From contig JAFGVF010000135.1 in assembly GCA_016938155.1 (NCBI GenBank), positions 1-13,862 of the forward strand: 13,862 bases of DNA, in the 5' to 3' direction. Shown here in pieces: positions 1 to 7,277 of this stretch; the stretch's first letter is position 1, and every line of letters begins with the position of its first letter. Source of the stretch: Candidatus Cloacimonadota bacterium. GTDB lineage: Bacteria > Cloacimonadota > Cloacimonadia > Cloacimonadales > JAFGVF01. The notes below the pieces were generated by a model, which was not told the DNA's origin, did no database searches, and saw only the letters and a program-made list of their open reading frames with translations. The position numbers and the translations under genes were made by a program.

Positions 1-966
1 ATGCAGATTCACAGATCCCATAACATTCGGATTATCCGAGAAAAGCTCCAAGATTGTGAATCCGGTTTTGGCAACTACTTCATCAGCACTCAATGCTGCA
101 ATAACAACATCCAATTGGTTATCTGCAAGTACTAAACTTGCTTCCGGAATATACATCTTATGCCCTTGTTTTGACAGATATGCATCCTCAACAAGAGCAG
201 TAACAGCATAACTCGTACTGTCGATTTTGCTGTCATAATGATACTCGCCTTTCAAATCAACCACAAAGTCCAATTCATCCAGATAAATGGTCGTGAACTC
301 AGCCGGAATCATGTGGTTAACCTCAGCAAAAGCATCTCTCACAAAACCATCTTTGACAAGGCAATTAGCAGTAATAATACCGCCTTCTTTGCGTTTGGCA
401 TTGAAGTCCACCTTAAATTCATTGTTTTTCTGCACCATCAGGTCTGCTTCAATTCCGGTAATCTCATCAGTCAGATACAATTCCTGCATTTTTTTATTGT
501 ACTTTTCGATAGTATATTTCACATTACCGTCAATGATGGATAAGTGACCGAGATACTTCCCGAGATTGGGAATTTCAAACTTTTCAGCCTTTTTTTCTCT
601 CTCCTCTGGTATGCGGTATTTGAAAATAAATTCAGGATTAACGGCAGTTACATCGTTTAACGGACGGTAGTTTTTATTGAAAATGGGAAGTAAACCAATC
701 AGACGGTAATCTACTATCAGCTGGTTCATATTCAGCATGTAATCACCCTTATTACTGCTGATCTGGATATTATTTACGATTACCTGCTTGTCGCTGAGGG
801 ATAAATCACTGATAGTTATCTTTGAATCGAGCTTTTCACTCAGATAAGAAATTGCATATTTGTTGAGAAATCCGTTCATAAGTCTTGTTTTGGTCAAAAC
901 CAGTATCCCTGCATTGAAGATGAGGATAATAATAACAAGCCAAAACAAGAATTTCTGTTTACGCAT
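1..966 (-). CDS. AsmA/TamB-like envelope protein, N-terminal part (truncated by window edge)
   Basis: The frame stays open for 322 codons from the ATG at 966-964 to the window edge, so the C-terminus is missing. Residues 1-5 are basic (MRKQK) and about 6-24 form one hydrophobic segment, giving a signal anchor. Residues 42-70 (YLSEKLDSKITISDLSLSDK and on to NNIQIS) have the alternating pattern 'L..kl...I.I.dl.l......i.ni.i' found at the start of AsmA/TamB-type proteins, and the rest is beta-rich without cysteine clusters. Known family members anchor in the inner membrane and span the periplasm as a beta-groove, helping outer-membrane protein insertion or phospholipid transport. The start codon directly follows the stop of the LolD-like gene (TAAATG), so translation is probably coupled; GAAAG is a weak ribosome site. 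The family call rests on N-terminal pattern and context only. A generic DUF-type exported protein remains possible. Confidence 0.6.
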   Translation of the reverse strand, partial: MRKQKFLFWLVIIILIFNAGILVLTKTRLMNGFLNKYAISYLSEKLDSKITISDLSLSDKQVIVNNIQISSNKGDYMLNMNQLIVDYRLIGLLPIFNKNYRPLNDVTAVNPEFIFKYRIPEEREKKAEKFEIPNLGKYLGHLSIIDGNVKYTIEKYNKKMQELYLTDEITGIEADLMVQKNNEFKVDFNAKRKEGGIITANCLVKDGFVRDAFAEVNHMIPAEFTTIYLDELDFVVDLKGEYHYDSKIDSTSYAVTALVEDAYLSKQGHKMYIPEASLVLADNQLDVVIAALSADEVVAKTGFTILELFSDNPNVMGSVNLH

Positions 967-1644
967 TTATCTTTCGACCAGGACTCCGTTTAATAGTTCC
1001 AGATGCCTGTCTGTCAAGCCGGCAATCTCAGGATTATGAGTTACAATCAAGAAGGTTTGTTTTGTTTCTCGATTTAATTGCATAATCAAATCCATAACTT
1101 CGCGACTGTGCTTAGGGTCAAGGTTTCCCGTCGGTTCATCTGCCAACACAATATCGGGATTATTGATTAATGCACGACATATCGCAACCCTTTGCTGTTC
1201 TCCCCCGCTCAACTGATTCGGATAATGGTCAGCCTGCTTGGCAATATTGAGTTTCAGCATAAGTTCTTTTGCATCCGATAATGCCTTCTTATGAGATTCA
1301 CCAGTAATTAATCGAGGGATGGCAATGTTTTCCAATGCTGTGAAGTCTTCAAGAAGGTAGTGAAATTGAAACACAAACCCAAGCCTTTTATTGCGGAATA
1401 GGTTCACATTCTTCGCAGTAGTGTCTATGCTCTTACCCTCAAAAATCAACTTCCCGCGATCAGGTTTATCAAGCAAACCGAGTATATGCAGTAAAGTACT
1501 TTTCCCACAACCGGACTGACCTGTGATACACAGGGTCTCTCCTTTGAATATATCAATATCGGCACCGCTCAACACATTGAGCACGCCATTGCTGTCCTGA
1601 TAACTTTTACAAAGATTCAGTCCGCTTAATATCTTTTCTTTCAT
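967..1644 (-). CDS. lolD: LolD-like ABC transporter ATP-binding protein
   Basis: This 225-residue protein is a complete ABC ATPase of the LolD/MacB/FtsE type, matching the usual LolD length of about 225-235. Visible motifs are Walker A GQSGCGKST (42-50), Q-loop Gln93 in VFQFHYLLEDFTALEN, signature LSGGEQ (145-150), Walker B DIVLADE (164-170), D-loop NLD (174-176) and H-loop His203 in VTHNPE. The Q-loop context 'FQ..yLL.dftAleNi..P' is typical of LolD. It would energise the adjacent membrane permease, and together they would release lipoproteins from the inner membrane for transfer to the outer membrane. Its ATG shares one base with the permease stop (TAATG), with a good ribosome site GGGAGAGA just upstream inside the permease gene. 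MacB-type export is an alternative, but the LolC-like partner favours LolD. Confidence 0.85.
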   Translation of the reverse strand: MKEKILSGLNLCKSYQDSNGVLNVLSGADIDIFKGETLCITGQSGCGKSTLLHILGLLDKPDRGKLIFEGKSIDTTAKNVNLFRNKRLGFVFQFHYLLEDFTALENIAIPRLITGESHKKALSDAKELMLKLNIAKQADHYPNQLSGGEQQRVAICRALINNPDIVLADEPTGNLDPKHSREVMDLIMQLNRETKQTFLIVTHNPEIAGLTDRHLELLNGVLVER

Positions 1645-2873
1645 TAATTTCTCTCCCGCAATATCTCATTAACTTCCATCCTGTTGATTTGCCTCAACGG
1701 AAAAAGAGTTGAGCAGATAATAATTATCAGTGAAAATACAAAAATGGCAAGAATCGCTATCGGCTTAACCTGCATGGTCAGTTTATCGATAAAATAGACA
1801 TCTCCACTGATTCCTAATATAGTTTGCTTGGTTATTAAATACGCAAGACCTAATCCGGCAATTATTCCTCCCGTTATCGAAACTATTGCCAATCCTATAT
1901 AATTTGCTATATGGATTCTCTTCAGGACTGCATTACTGCAACCTACTGCTTTCATAATTCCGATTTCGGCTCTTCTGTCTAATATCGAGGCAGAAATTGA
2001 GCTTATCAAGTTAAAAGATGCTATCAATACTAAAAACAACATTATTACGAAAAGTAACCCTTTTTGCCATTCCAACAATGAAAAAAGAGTGCTGTTGAAG
2101 TAGGACCAAGGCAAAATCTGGAAGTCATTGAAGACCTCTTTACTCCACAAGGAAGTTAGCTTCTCTGCTTTATCTTCAAAGCCGGATTTAAGTACAACTT
2201 CTATCCAGTCACTAACACCTGTATCTTTGTAGAAATTGTCAAAATCTTCCTTGGTTAACAGTCCCACACTGTTATCCTGCTCATACATACCCGAACGATA
2301 TAAATCTACAATCTTGAGTTTTATTTCGTTATTCTTCAAGCCAAAAACAGAGACGTTTTCCGACTGGGGGTTTATGACTCTGATTGTGTCCCCGATACTC
2401 ACTCCCAATTCTCTTGCTAAGATATGACCCAATATTATCTCGCCGGAGCTCAATTCTGAATTATGAGAATCCACTATCCGGTTCAAATGCTCCTGATACC
2501 CCGGATTAACCATCCGGATTCCCTTCAGATAGCTCCCTCTGATTCTCTTCCCGTCAAAGGTTATCATACTCTGTTTTGCAGAAACTTCGGCAAATCCTCC
2601 TACTTCCTCTTTCTCGTTCAGATAAGCCGTAAGTGACACAATCTCCTCATCGTTGAGTGTATCTGAGATATTGGGATAAATTAAGATATGGGAGTAGGCA
2701 TTGAGAATAGATTTTTTTAGGGTATTTGTATAGCCGTCAAAAAGAGATAAAGCTGTGGTAAGGGTCATTACCGCTATTATTATTCCTAACGCCGAGAACC
2801 AGATATCAAAGCGTATCTTTCTATTTTTACGGGAGATAACACTCCTGCTTAAGTAAAATCCATATAGTTTCAT
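1644..2873 (-). CDS. LolC/LolE-family lipoprotein-releasing ABC permease
   Basis: The protein is 409 residues when started at the ATG at 2873. The N-terminus MKLYGFYLSRSVISRKNRK then matches the LolC/LolE start 'fi..Ry..skrk'. It has the four-helix MacB/FtsX layout: TM1 about 24-46, a large periplasmic core about 50-265, TM2 about 272-291, TM3 about 324-346 and TM4 about 371-392. The cytoplasmic motif DRRAEIGIMKAVG (299-311) and the C-terminal NEILRERN are typical of the family. An upstream in-frame TTG at 2912 would add 13 residues, but it lies inside a TTGACA -35-like hexamer and lacks family similarity. No Shine-Dalgarno sequence precedes either start. Only one permease gene lies next to the ATPase, so it may act as a homodimer, as reported for LolF-type systems; a second permease elsewhere cannot be excluded. 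Confidence 0.8.
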   Translation of the reverse strand: MKLYGFYLSRSVISRKNRKIRFDIWFSALGIIIAVMTLTTALSLFDGYTNTLKKSILNAYSHILIYPNISDTLNDEEIVSLTAYLNEKEEVGGFAEVSAKQSMITFDGKRIRGSYLKGIRMVNPGYQEHLNRIVDSHNSELSSGEIILGHILARELGVSIGDTIRVINPQSENVSVFGLKNNEIKLKIVDLYRSGMYEQDNSVGLLTKEDFDNFYKDTGVSDWIEVVLKSGFEDKAEKLTSLWSKEVFNDFQILPWSYFNSTLFSLLEWQKGLLFVIMLFLVLIASFNLISSISASILDRRAEIGIMKAVGCSNAVLKRIHIANYIGLAIVSITGGIIAGLGLAYLITKQTILGISGDVYFIDKLTMQVKPIAILAIFVFSLIIIICSTLFPLRQINRMEVNEILRERN

Positions 2874-2879
2874 AAGGTT

Positions 2880-2912
2880 ATTATAAATATTTATCTCAAA
2901 CAACCTTGTCAA
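2880..2912 (-). promoter_or_regulatory. Candidate promoter of the lolCD / AsmA-like operon, close to the start codon
   Basis: On the minus strand a perfect TTGACA (2912-2907) is followed by TATTTA after 17 bp (2889-2884) and by TATAAT after 21 bp (2885-2880). TATAAT lies only six bases before the ATG at 2873. Either -10 choice puts transcription start within about 0-6 bases of that ATG, and no ribosome-binding sequence is present. The spacing is inferred by eye; another promoter further upstream is possible. Confidence 0.45.
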
Positions 2913-3303
2913 GCTCTGATATTCGTTGACCGTTAACTCAAATCCTGTGACTATTCATCATTATCTATTGTAGTCATGCTGAATATATGAAATTAGTATG
3001 ATTTAAGACATATTATTAGGTATTAAGAGTTGTTATATGAATTAATGCATAAAGCGAATGAGAAACAAATCCTTGAGGATAAATACTCTTGTCACGGAAC
3101 TCTGTTTTGTTTGAAAACTCGCTAAAATCTGAGGATTCACTTCTTCTTCCTGCCTGGCGGACATCATTATTTATGCATATCACGGATGATTTACAGGAAC
3201 AATCATAACATCATTATCAATAAACAGATTAGCAAATCTTTAAACTTAATCCACTTTCACCAATCTTCAGTGGAAATAATGCGGAGTTTCGGACATTTAG
3301 GGG

Positions 3304-3465
3304 TGTATTTATGCTCCTTTTACTGCCTATTCATCTCCTCACTGTTTTTCCACTGCTCACTCACTGCTCTCCCACTGTGCACCCACTGAAACAGTGAGTG
3401 GACAGTGAGTGCACAGTGGCAGAACAGTGGGAAAATTGCACTTTGCTGAATGGAGCATTAAGACG
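3304..3465. repeat. Palindromic array of CACTG/CAGTG cores at exact 11-bp spacing
   Basis: CACTG occurs at 3340, 3351, 3362, 3373 and 3384, and its complement CAGTG at 3392, 3403, 3414 and 3425, every step being exactly 11 bp. The arms meet around the three bases AAA (3389-3391). Folding 3345-3388 against 3392-3435 gives 33 Watson-Crick and 2 G-T pairs out of 44 without any gap. Outside this, ATGCTCC (3311-3317) matches GGAGCAT (3452-3458), and weaker pairing continues to about 3304 and 3465. The left arm has one unit more than the right, which shifts the outer stem by 11 bp. It could be a mobile palindromic (REP/MITE-like) element, a structured RNA or a protein-binding array. Nothing seen decides between these. 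Confidence 0.75.
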
Positions 3466-3661
3466 GTGCTGAAAACTGGAAAGAGGATTCGGATTACAAA
3501 AGTTTCGCTTATTCGTATTAGCCAATAATTCGTTTTTCCAAGGATGGAAACGGCTACTATTTAACTATTTCTTCCTTGAAAGCTTTCATCCAACTAATCA
3601 GAAGATGTGTGATTTTTGTATCAAGACAGGTGAGGATTGATGGGGTTTCAGATAAAAAATA

Positions 3662-3689
3662 TTGCCGAAGAGACCTGACTATTTATAAT
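3662..3689 (+). promoter_or_regulatory. Candidate sigma70-type promoter for the C25 peptidase gene
   Basis: TTGCCG (3662-3667), a 16-bp spacer and a perfect TATAAT (3684-3689) lie ahead of the peptidase gene, predicting a leader of about 55-60 bases. A TTGACA at 3705-3710 downstream has no good -10 partner, so it is the weaker choice. Confidence 0.5.
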
Positions 3690-3742
3690 TTAAATAGTTT
3701 TTGATTGACAAGGAGTTACCTCATTTAGAGAAATCGGATATT

Positions 3743-3750
3743 GGGAGGAA
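3743..3750 (+). promoter_or_regulatory. Ribosome-binding site that fixes the peptidase start
   Basis: GGGAGGAA lies just before the ATG at 3753. An in-frame TTG at 3741 overlaps this site and so is not the start. Confidence 0.8.
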
Positions 3751-3752
3751 AT

Positions 3753-6700
3753 ATGAAAATAGTGAATTCAGTTATCTTACTTTTAATAGTGATAACAGGC
3801 TTATATTCCATGCAGATAGATAACATTCAACCACAGTTGATAATGGAGAGCGGTTTAATACGACTGGAGAATCCGGATGGATTTACTATCTATAATTATG
3901 CGGAAGTTTCCCCTGCAATACCTCTGCTTTCATACAACTTTGAGATACCAAACGGTATGAAACTGGCAGAGGTGACCCTGACTCCAATTAACACCAAAGA
4001 GATTGTGGCTGAGAAGCCCGTTATGCAGGCACCTGAAGCAGTAAATTACACTGATACTCGGATTGCCCTGCCAAGGGTTTATACGCACGATTCACCCCGG
4101 GACTATCTGATCAGGTTCTCAACAAACAGAAGCGGAGCTTATCATTTTGGTACCATAACCTATTATGCGGCTGTTTATAAAGCTGATACCAATACAATTA
4201 TTATACCTGAATCTTTCAATCTGGAATGGTCCCTTACTCCCGAAGCAATGAGCAGAAATCCATATAATCACAGTTCTGCTATAATTGCCGAAGGACTTAA
4301 TCTCCCGACACAAAGGACAACAACACCGGAAAAGCTGCTTTATATCAGCACAAATCCCATTTTGAACGCCAGTGAAGAATTGCTCGAATTCCGCAGTGCA
4401 CAGGGATTTGATGTTTACACGGGTTCAATTGAGAATATACTTGCCACTTACGATGGCATTGACAATGCTCAGAAACTAAAGAACTATATTACCGACCAAT
4501 ACCTTACCTATGGAATCGATTATGTAACTCTTGCAGGTGATTTTGATATCGTACCCTACCGTTGGGTATGGGCTTTTGATTGTGAGTTCGGTATGTCCGT
4601 TGTGGAAAACAATATACCAAGTGACATGTACTTCAGTTGCCTAGATAACGATTGGGATGCTGATGGTGACGGGATCTTCGGAGAAGATGAGGATAATCCC
4701 GATTATTATGCGGAGCTTTTTGTTTCCCGTTTAAGTTTTCACACAGCCGGCGATGTCTCATCTTATACAACAAGATTGATTGACTATGAAAAGGGACATC
4801 TTTATCCCGACACGGGTTACAATCGGTCTTTAGGGTTGAGCATGAACCTCTGGTCAACTTCCAATAGTGTGGTTACGCAGGAGTACATTCTTGACCACTA
4901 TTTCCCACCTTATTATTCAAATACTATCCTCAATGACCAAGAGAATACAGTAGCTAACTTTCTGACTGAGATTTATCAGGAACCCAATATTATCCAGCAT
5001 ACAGGTCATGCTTTTCACAGTGTGATGTCGCTGGGACAGGGAAGTATAAATACTCAGGTTGCAGAAAGTTTAAACATGCAGGCAACAACCGGTTTGATGT
5101 ACTCCATAGGATGCTGGTCAGCTGCCTTTGACTTTCCATCAATCGCTGAAACGATGCAATTCCATGCTCCTGTTCTGGGATTTCTGGGTAACTCCAGATA
5201 CGGTTGGGGTGCCCCGGGAGCAGATGGTTTCGGTTTTTCTGAGTACTTCCAAAAGGAGTTCTTTAAGCAGTATTTCCGAAAGCCAGATTTAACGCTTTCA
5301 GCTCTAAACTATATGCAGAAACTGCCTTTCCTCCCCTATCTCTACGGAGATTCCGTGTATAAATGGGTTGCTTATGAGATGAATGCCCTTGGCGATGCAG
5401 GCTACAGACCGATGCGAAATAATCCGGAACCGTTGCAAGCTGAAAGCTGTGTCATTACAAACGATATGGGTGCTTATCTATCTATAAATGCCTCAAGTAA
5501 CGGAGCTCAGATTTCTGAGGCTGTCGTTAGAACAGCTGAAGGTGCAACTGTTTTCACCAATGAAACGGGTTTTGCCATGCTTGATTATATCCCTGTTGAA
5601 CCTGTGAGTGTGTATAAGTATGGTTATGAAATGGTAGATTCCTGTGGAGTTTCTCCGGAAGCAGATATTACAATTACCTACGCAGAGATAGTACCTCTCG
5701 ATTCATCCCAGATATGTTTACAGAACTCAAACTATAGAATTGATTTCACGCTTCACTCACAAGCTGACTCCCCCATTTCCTATTGGGTGGAAATGGTACC
5801 GGATGAACCTGATTTCTTTGCCCTTACAGAACAGTTTATTAGCGGAATAATTCTACCTAACGAATCTGTTGAAATCGATGGTTACGGTTTCCACATTAAT
5901 CCAACTCCCTCAGTTCCACAGCTAAACAATGGAAGAGTTTTGGGTATGCAATTAAATGTATATGAAATCGGAGGGAATACCAATCCGCTTGCATCTATTA
6001 ATGTGGATATTCCCATTATTGCTCCAATCCTGAATCTGCTTTCTACTGAACAGCCTGCCCTGCCTTTAAGTTTCAACTCTCCCAACTCTATGACGGTGAC
6101 TCTTGGCTGTGAATCGGGGAGTATCGAGGGACCAATTGAATTAACTCTTAGTAATCCCAATCTTGTACAGAATGCAACAGCAACCTTGGATGGGAATCTG
6201 AGCACAGGAGATGAATTTGTGCAAACCCTTAGTTTTGAGCTAAATGAATCAACCAACCTGACAGAGGAGTTTGACTTACATATACAATACAATTTCAATA
6301 ATCAGGTTATGATGAAAGAATTTGTCTATCTGCTACCTACGGTGCATACTGGACAAAGCAGTGATTATTGGCAAATGGACTTCAATAATGGTAGTGCAAT
6401 TACAATACCAATGCCGTGGCAGATTGTAGATGCTTATGATGAAAGTTGTTTATCCTGCCGTCCCACAGGACTGGGAGACTTCGATTTTCAGTTACCTCAA
6501 ACGTACTGGATTCCCGGGATGGAGCTGAATTTCAGATATACTTATCGAATGCCGATGTATGGTTCAGATGGGATAGCAATACATCTATCCGGCAATGGAT
6601 GGGACGAGGAAGTGTTATTTCTCGGGTCAGGTGGTGCATTGCTCAGAGAAAACGGATTTATCTACTCCGATTGGGCAAACTATAACCTACCTCTGGGAGA

Positions 6701-7148
6701 GATAATAACAAGGGATATGGCATTCATGGAACCTTTCAATATCACATTCCGGTTTACAGCTGCCGAAGGTGATATCATGCCGGATTATACTGCATGGTAC
6801 ACAATCGGTGTTTTTCTTGATGACATCTCATTACGAGTCATGCCATCTCTCGTAAATACAGAGGAAATAATTGAAGTGAATGGCCTTATAAGCAGTGTTT
6901 ATCCCAATCCGGTAAGGAATAATCTCAATATTAAGGTGAAATCCAATGAGCGTGAACAGCTAATTCTGGAATGCTTTAACATTAAAGGACAGAAAATTTT
7001 CAAAAAGATACTGGACAAAGAAAAGGGCGTTACTGAATTCAGTTTAGATATTTCTAAGCAGGATGGTTTTAAGAGTTCCGGTATATACTTCTACAGAATA
7101 AAAAACCATCGCGAGTCAGTGCAAGGTAAGTTCATAGTAATCAGATAG
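3753..7148 (+). CDS. Gingipain-family (C25) cysteine peptidase with T9SS sorting domain
   Basis: This 1131-residue exported protein starts with a signal peptide (MKIVNS, then a hydrophobic run to about residue 18). Residues about 20-190 resemble a C25 propeptide, including the 'P.iPLlsy.feiPnGmkl' stretch. The catalytic region is about 195-560: YVTLAGDFDIVPYR (257-270), LFVSRLS, then GHAF with probable catalytic His419, and SIGCW with probable nucleophile Cys454, followed by VLGFLGNSRYGWG. In the gingipains the same order carries GHGS and a Cys after a hydrophobic strand, so GHA is a variant. An Asp-rich loop (298-315, DNDWDADGDGIFGEDEDN) looks calcium-binding. Beta-sandwich-like regions follow, then a jelly-roll-like part (about 880-1045, with a CxxC at 899/902). 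Residues 1048-1131 start SVYPNPVRNNLNI and end in GIYFYRI...GKFIVIR, a type A T9SS sorting domain. Substrate specificity is not predictable. Confidence 0.8.
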   Translation: MKIVNSVILLLIVITGLYSMQIDNIQPQLIMESGLIRLENPDGFTIYNYAEVSPAIPLLSYNFEIPNGMKLAEVTLTPINTKEIVAEKPVMQAPEAVNYTDTRIALPRVYTHDSPRDYLIRFSTNRSGAYHFGTITYYAAVYKADTNTIIIPESFNLEWSLTPEAMSRNPYNHSSAIIAEGLNLPTQRTTTPEKLLYISTNPILNASEELLEFRSAQGFDVYTGSIENILATYDGIDNAQKLKNYITDQYLTYGIDYVTLAGDFDIVPYRWVWAFDCEFGMSVVENNIPSDMYFSCLDNDWDADGDGIFGEDEDNPDYYAELFVSRLSFHTAGDVSSYTTRLIDYEKGHLYPDTGYNRSLGLSMNLWSTSNSVVTQEYILDHYFPPYYSNTILNDQENTVANFLTEIYQEPNIIQHTGHAFHSVMSLGQGSINTQVAESLNMQATTGLMYSIGCWSAAFDFPSIAETMQFHAPVLGFLGNSRYGWGAPGADGFGFSEYFQKEFFKQYFRKPDLTLSALNYMQKLPFLPYLYGDSVYKWVAYEMNALGDAGYRPMRNNPEPLQAESCVITNDMGAYLSINASSNGAQISEAVVRTAEGATVFTNETGFAMLDYIPVEPVSVYKYGYEMVDSCGVSPEADITITYAEIVPLDSSQICLQNSNYRIDFTLHSQADSPISYWVEMVPDEPDFFALTEQFISGIILPNESVEIDGYGFHINPTPSVPQLNNGRVLGMQLNVYEIGGNTNPLASINVDIPIIAPILNLLSTEQPALPLSFNSPNSMTVTLGCESGSIEGPIELTLSNPNLVQNATATLDGNLSTGDEFVQTLSFELNESTNLTEEFDLHIQYNFNNQVMMKEFVYLLPTVHTGQSSDYWQMDFNNGSAITIPMPWQIVDAYDESCLSCRPTGLGDFDFQLPQTYWIPGMELNFRYTYRMPMYGSDGIAIHLSGNGWDEEVLFLGSGGALLRENGFIYSDWANYNLPLGEIITRDMAFMEPFNITFRFTAAEGDIMPDYTAWYTIGVFLDDISLRVMPSLVNTEEIIEVNGLISSVYPNPVRNNLNIKVKSNEREQLILECFNIKGQKIFKKILDKEKGVTEFSLDISKQDGFKSSGIYFYRIKNHRESVQGKFIVIR

Positions 7149-7215
7149 TTTGCTTAATAAATCTCTTAAGGTTGACTCGTATTATAAAATGTGCAACCGC
7201 TTTGAGGAATGATTT

Positions 7216-7246
7216 TTGCATAATACAGTTAAAGTAAGAATATAAT
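7216..7246 (+). promoter_or_regulatory. Weak promoter candidate for the repeat-protein gene
   Basis: TTGCAT (7216-7221) and TATAAT (7241-7246) are separated by 19 bp, longer than ideal. No terminator is visible in the 129 bp after the peptidase gene, so read-through from that gene is equally possible. Confidence 0.3.
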
Positions 7247-7266
7247 CGATATAGATTAATAAGATG

Positions 7267-7272
7267 AGGAGG
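7267..7272 (+). promoter_or_regulatory. Ribosome-binding site supporting a GTG start
   Basis: AGGAGG lies five bases before the GTG at 7278. The nearest in-frame ATG (codon 11) would cut into the signal peptide, so GTG is preferred. Confidence 0.75.
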
Positions 7273-7277
7273 ATATA

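Larger units (their letters stand above)
2874..3752. other. Long divergent intergenic region (879 bp) without a convincing gene
   Basis: This separates the minus-strand Lol operon from the plus-strand peptidase gene. It contains promoter candidates at both ends, a palindromic 11-bp-phased array (about 3304-3465), and a distant 9-bp inverted repeat, ATGCATAAA at 3045-3053 and TTTATGCAT at 3170-3178. There is also a small palindrome ATCCTTGAGGAT (3069-3080) and a short imperfect hairpin, CGTTTTTCCA (3531-3540) with TGGAAACG (3545-3552). A 67-codon open frame at 3186-3389 ends inside the palindromic array and has no ribosome site or recognisable protein features. No tRNA-like or rRNA-like sequence was seen. 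Confidence 0.7.

Noticed and set aside
238..547. Two overlapping short plus-strand frames
   Set aside because: They are opposite the AsmA/TamB-like coding frame, which is open for all 966 bases and continues the operon.
3149..3161. TCCTGCCTGGCGGA-like mini-palindrome as a repeat element
   Set aside because: It is a single short copy within the window; nothing beyond chance can be supported.
3186..3389. Small 67-residue protein on the plus strand
   Set aside because: It lacks a ribosome site, has low-complexity composition and ends inside the palindromic array; its reading appears to be chance.
3340..3429. CRISPR array, because of the regularly spaced short repeats
   Set aside because: The repeated core is 5 bp with 6-bp gaps, the second half is inverted, and the gaps pair with each other. 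CRISPR needs direct repeats of about 23-47 bp with unrelated spacers, and no cas gene is present.
3531..3554. Hairpin CGTTTTTCCA / TGGAAACG as a terminator or riboswitch part
   Set aside because: It has a bulged 8-bp stem, no T-run and no gene ending nearby; too weak to call.
3705..3710. Perfect TTGACA as the -35 box for the peptidase gene
   Set aside because: No -10-like hexamer lies 16-18 bp downstream, whereas TTGCCG-N16-TATAAT just upstream is better paired.
3741..3752. TTG start for the peptidase, four codons earlier
   Set aside because: The TTG overlaps the GGGAGGAA ribosome site that serves the ATG at 3753, and it would put MGGN ahead of a normal signal peptide.
5882..6298. 138-codon open frame antisense to the peptidase
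   Set aside because: It lies wholly within a well-supported gene, with no ribosome site and no family resemblance.
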